Part shown: piece by piece, positions 61,035 through 64,000 of the stretch
Layout of the letters: each line of letters opens with the position of its first letter
How positions within the stretch are numbered: position 1 is the stretch's first letter
From: Actinosynnema sp. ALI-1.44
Lineage (GTDB): Bacteria; Actinomycetota; Actinomycetes; Mycobacteriales; Pseudonocardiaceae
Direction of reading: 5' to 3'
Assembly: GCF_001984155.1 (NCBI RefSeq)
Contig: NZ_MTQO01000040.1
Coordinates: 124,001-188,000 of the forward strand
Length of the DNA: 64,000 nucleotides
Translations under genes and position numbers: made by a program
Notes under the pieces: model-generated
Told to the model about the DNA's origin: nothing
What the model saw: only the letters and a program-made list of their open reading frames with translations
The model's database searches: none

Positions 61035-61187
61035 ATGGCTGAAACACTCGTTCTCCTCATCCTCCTGGCAGTGCTGGTCTACGGACTGCAGCGCAACCAC
61101 CACCCGCGGCCCGGCAACACCCTCGCGGGCGCGGCGGACTTCGACGTCCGCGACGCGACCAGAACGCACCCGATCCTGTCTCCCTAG
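61035..61187 (+). CDS. Very short single-pass membrane protein
   Basis: This 50-residue product has an N-terminal helix (ETLVLLILLAVLVYGLQRNHH) and a hydrophilic tail (NTLAGAADFDVRDATRTHPILSP). No good ribosome-binding site precedes ATG 61035, and the start lies 15 bp after the inverted repeat. It is probably a small membrane protein regulated with the divergent GlxA gene. Coding is likely but unproven. Confidence 0.5.
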   Translation: MAETLVLLILLAVLVYGLQRNHHPRPGNTLAGAADFDVRDATRTHPILSP

Positions 61188-61266
61188 GACCCGTTCGAAA
61201 AGGATCATCCGCTGTCCCCTGATGCGTACATTGTGGACGCTGTCAGGGTTACCACGTTCGTGGCAG

Positions 61267-61327
61267 ACCCGTGCGCCTCGAGCACGGGTTTGCCTGCGCA
61301 CGCACACTCGTTTGCCCGCCAGGGCAA
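61267..61327 (+). promoter_or_regulatory. Leader with two hairpins upstream of the monooxygenase
   Basis: ACCCGTGC (61267-61274) pairs perfectly with GCACGGGT (61282-61289), and TTGCCC (61312-61317) pairs with GGGCAA (61322-61327). They lie 60-120 bp upstream of the PobA-like start within a 202-bp gap. They may form a transcriptional attenuator or protein-binding sites. Neither is followed by a U-tract. Confidence 0.4.
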
Positions 61328-61389
61328 GAAGTCTGCCTCCATTCGGCCTTGCTGCCTGTACGGTGGTGAGGACCAGATGGGGGTTTCGT

Positions 61390-62547
61390 ATGTCCACGTT
61401 GAGCGCCGACGTGCTCGTCTGCGGTGCTGGTCCTGCCGGGCTGGTCCTGGCGAACATGGTGCGGGCAGCGGGAATTCGTTGTCTGGTCGTGGAGCGGCGG
61501 AGTCGCGCCCACGTCGAGCGACGCGCCCGCGCCGGGTTCCTCGCCGCCAACAGCGTCCGCGTCCTGACCGAGAACGGTCTCGCCGAAGGCCTGCGTGCCA
61601 ACGGGCAGCAGCACGACACCTGCGCCTTCCGCGGGGACCACGGCGAGTTCGAGCTCAAGTACAGCGGACTGGGGCACGGCGAAGTGCACACCGTGTACCC
61701 GCAGCAGGATCTGGTCCGGGACCTGATCGGGGAATTCCTCGACCGGGACGGCGAAATCCTGTTCTCGACAGTCGTCACGAACATCGACGCCGAACGCGCG
61801 GAGCTCGTGCTCGAGGACGGCTCGCGGCTGACCGGGCGGTTCGTCGTCGGGTGCGACGGACAGCACGGTGTCTCCCGAAAAGCGGTGCCCGCCAAGGTGT
61901 ACCAGCGGGACCATGGCCTTTCGTGGCTCGCGTTGCTGGCCGAGGCGCCGCCCAGCATGGCGGCGGTGATGTACGCGATTCACCCTAACGGGTTCGCCGG
62001 GCACATGGCGCGCAGTTCCGTGATCACTCGCTATTACCTCCAGGTGCCCAGGGGGACGGATCCCGATACATGGTCGGATGAAAAAGTCTGGGACGAGTTG
62101 CACGTGCGGATGCGTGCCGATCACTATGGGGCGCTTCGTACGGGAAAGATCATCGAGCGCCGGGTAGTGGACATGACCTCACACGTGATGGATCCGATCC
62201 AGCACGCGTCGCTTTTCCTCGCCGGTGACTCGGCGAGCCTGATCAGCCCGTCCGCGGCCAAGGGCGCGAACCTCGCGCTGATGGCGGCGGAACTGCTCGC
62301 GAAAGCACTGGCAGGCGCGATCAACCACGGTGACGATCGCGCGCTGGCGAGGTACACGGCGGACTGCCTGCCCCGGATCTGGCGTGCACAGGAGTTCTCG
62401 CATTGGATGATCAACCTGTTGCACAGCCCGGCCGGGAACGACGACCACGCGGTGTTCACGCGGTCGTTGCAGCGAGCGCGACTGGAGAGCCTGCGGGACT
62501 CGCGGGCGCACCAGGACCACTTCGCTGAGGGCTACGTCGGAATCTGA
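61390..62547 (+). CDS. FAD-dependent aromatic monooxygenase (PobA-like)
   Basis: This 385-residue flavoprotein has a Rossmann motif DVLVCGAGPAGLVLANMV, an ERRSRAHVERRARAGFLAANSVRVL segment like 4-hydroxybenzoate 3-hydroxylase, VVGCDGQHGVSRKAV and the second FAD motif LFLAGDSASLISPSAAKGANLALMAAELL. It would hydroxylate a phenolic acid or related aromatic using NAD(P)H. ATG 61390 follows the leader hairpins. The next gene is a methyltransferase on the same strand, so a tailoring role is likely. Confidence 0.88.
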   Translation: MSTLSADVLVCGAGPAGLVLANMVRAAGIRCLVVERRSRAHVERRARAGFLAANSVRVLTENGLAEGLRANGQQHDTCAFRGDHGEFELKYSGLGHGEVHTVYPQQDLVRDLIGEFLDRDGEILFSTVVTNIDAERAELVLEDGSRLTGRFVVGCDGQHGVSRKAVPAKVYQRDHGLSWLALLAEAPPSMAAVMYAIHPNGFAGHMARSSVITRYYLQVPRGTDPDTWSDEKVWDELHVRMRADHYGALRTGKIIERRVVDMTSHVMDPIQHASLFLAGDSASLISPSAAKGANLALMAAELLAKALAGAINHGDDRALARYTADCLPRIWRAQEFSHWMINLLHSPAGNDDHAVFTRSLQRARLESLRDSRAHQDHFAEGYVGI

Positions 62548-62583
62548 CAAGTAACTTCGACCCATTTCGGGGGAGACGTGTGT

Positions 62584-64000
62584 TTGGCACGGCCTGACCT
62601 TGACGTGCTCGATCGGATGCGTGACGTCATCCGGCGCAGCGACACCCACAGTGTGCTCGCGATGTTCGGCGTGGACGCCGACGTCGCCGCGCACTGTTCG
62701 TTCGACCACGGTGCGGTACTGGTCTTCCCGGAGTCTTCGGCGCAGGCGCCGGACGCGCTCCGCGCGGAGGGGCTGGCAGTCGGCGAGATGGTGCCGAGCG
62801 TCGTGGTGCGCGGCAGATTGATGCGGCGGTACGGCGTCGCGGGTCTGGACGTCGGCATCCTGCGCGCTCCCGTCGGTGACGCGGAGATCGAGATCTTCAC
62901 GCTGGCGGGCGCGACGGCGGACATCGTGACCGCGGAACGGGAACACCAGCACGAGAAGCACTTCGCCCTGTCGGTGGCGAACCCGGACGCGATAGTCCTT
63001 TCAGGACTGGCGACCTCGTTGCACGACGCCGGGCTGGTGCCGGACGGCGGCGGCTACAACTCGCACGTCGACTGCACCGTGCTCTACTTCCGCCGCGGCG
63101 GGCAGCGCCTCGAGCTGATCTCCGCGGGGCAACACGACGGTGCGCTGAAGCAACACCTGCGGCACGACCCGGCATACCGGCTGCTGGAGGTGATGACCGG
63201 TGCGTGGCGGACACAGGCCGTCGCCGTCGCCGCGTCGCTCCGGCTGGCCGACCACCTGGCCGTCGGGAGGTCCGTCGCGGACATCAGTGCCGATCTCGGT
63301 CTGCACCGCGACAGCCTCCACCGCCTGCTGCGGTACCTGACGAGCCTGGGGGTGCTGCGGACGGACGGCGGCACGTTCACGTTGACCGCGTTGGGTGAGC
63401 TGTTGCGGACGGACGCGTCGAACTCGTTGCAGCCGCTGGCAGTGCTGTACGGGGACTCGTTCTACCAGTCGTTCGGCCAGCTCGAACAGGCGGTGCGCAC
63501 CGGCCGCGAATCCTTCGACGGCGTGTTCGGCAAGCACCACTTCGACTACTTCGCCGAGCACCCCGACCTGGGCTTCAACCGGGCGATGGCCGCGAGCGCG
63601 GCGATCTTCGGGCAGGTCGCGGAGGCCTTCGACTTCACGTCGGCCCGGCATGTCGTCGATGTCGCGGGCGGCACCGGGGAACTGCTCAAGCAGGTGCTGA
63701 ACACGGTGCCCCACCTGCGCGGCACGCTGTTCGAGCGGCCCGATGTCATCCCGGCCGCGCGGGCCAACCTGGCCGGGTGCGTCGAGCGGTGCACGTTCGT
63801 CGGCGGTGACTTCACCAGTTCCGTGCCGGGCGGCGGTGACGTCTACCTGTTGTCCCGCGTGCTGCACGACTGGGACGACCAGCAGTGCCTGGCGATCCTG
63901 AAGCGGTGTGCCTCGTCCATGGGGCCGGAGGCGACGTTGCTCGTGGTCGAACGGCTGCTCCCGGAGGATTGCTCGCCGTCCCTCGCCGTGGCGTGGGACG
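62584..64000 (+). CDS. O-methyltransferase with N-terminal extension (partial, runs off window)
   Basis: The first ~195 residues (RPDLDVLDRMRDVIRRSDTH, VRGRLMRRYGVAGLDVGILRAPVG, HEKHFALSV, DCTVLYFRRGGQRLELISAG) are not a known methyltransferase part, although the last resembles a VOC-type barrel strand. From about residue 200 it becomes a small-molecule O-methyltransferase: dimerisation helix (LRLADHLAVGRSVADISADLGLHRDSLHRLLRYLTSLGVL) and SAM motif (VVDVAGGTGELLKQVL), then HDWDDQQCLAILKRC. GGGGGAG lies 8 bases before TTG 62584. GTG 62578 is an alternative start. The 3' end is outside the window. Confidence 0.82.
   Translation, partial: MARPDLDVLDRMRDVIRRSDTHSVLAMFGVDADVAAHCSFDHGAVLVFPESSAQAPDALRAEGLAVGEMVPSVVVRGRLMRRYGVAGLDVGILRAPVGDAEIEIFTLAGATADIVTAEREHQHEKHFALSVANPDAIVLSGLATSLHDAGLVPDGGGYNSHVDCTVLYFRRGGQRLELISAGQHDGALKQHLRHDPAYRLLEVMTGAWRTQAVAVAASLRLADHLAVGRSVADISADLGLHRDSLHRLLRYLTSLGVLRTDGGTFTLTALGELLRTDASNSLQPLAVLYGDSFYQSFGQLEQAVRTGRESFDGVFGKHHFDYFAEHPDLGFNRAMAASAAIFGQVAEAFDFTSARHVVDVAGGTGELLKQVLNTVPHLRGTLFERPDVIPAARANLAGCVERCTFVGGDFTSSVPGGGDVYLLSRVLHDWDDQQCLAILKRCASSMGPEATLLVVERLLPEDCSPSLAVAWD

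Overview
The window is a GC-rich chromosomal segment from a filamentous actinomycete, most likely a member of the Pseudonocardiales. This rests on the very high G+C at third codon positions, the many GTG and TTG starts, an SsgA-like morphogenesis protein, an XRE-DUF5753 regulator, EspR-like HTH domains, and the abundance of AfsR/LAL-type STAND regulators. I saw no rRNA, tRNA, insertion sequence, phage gene or CRISPR array.

Layout. 0-4 kb: a GntR regulator, a SUGCT-like CoA-transferase, a glutaryl-CoA-dehydrogenase-like enzyme and a class III aminotransferase, which together read as a glutarate or 5-carbon amino-acid catabolic unit around a shared palindromic operator. 4-7.3 kb: two tandem secreted subtilisin-like proteases. 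7.4-12.6 kb: a LAL regulator, a small membrane protein and a two-component system. 12.8-18.1 kb: a complete peptide-type ABC importer with a fused double ATPase. 18.1-21.4 kb: a sigma factor with a coupled membrane-anchored partner, and a Tat-exported M28 peptidase. 21.5-29.5 kb: a three-gene nucleotide-sugar dehydrogenase / GT-B-like / small-protein cassette held between a SARP and an NB-ARC/TPR protein. 29.9-41 kb: a small secreted peptide, a Ski2-like helicase, VOC, a frameshifted XRE-DUF5753 gene, hemerythrin, an ECF42-type sigma factor with its DGPF (YciI) partner, SoxR with a target gene, and a second two-component system.

41-48.6 kb: a TetR gene bracketed by two copies of its probable operator, a fucosidase, and an unusual EndoQ-UvrD fusion, followed by an MBL hydrolase, a lipoprotein and a HAD-like protein with altered active-site residues. 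48.9-59.4 kb: a second LAL regulator, RarD, a cold-shock protein, an XRE-NB-ARC-TPR regulator, an ECF sigma factor, an operon of a tandem-HTH regulator with two small partners, and a small membrane peptide with an XRE-TPR regulator. 59.4-64 kb: an SsgA-like protein, a GlxA-type regulator, a PobA-like monooxygenase, and a methyltransferase with an unusual N-terminal extension that runs off the window. The last two genes may be the edge of a biosynthetic cluster.

The strongest candidates for something new are the EndoQ-UvrD fusion, the small peptides (29871-30122, 40758-40979, 57737-58072), the TetR operator pair, the nucleotide-sugar dehydrogenase cassette and the N-terminally extended methyltransferase. 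Family assignments come from reading motifs by eye. No database search was run.
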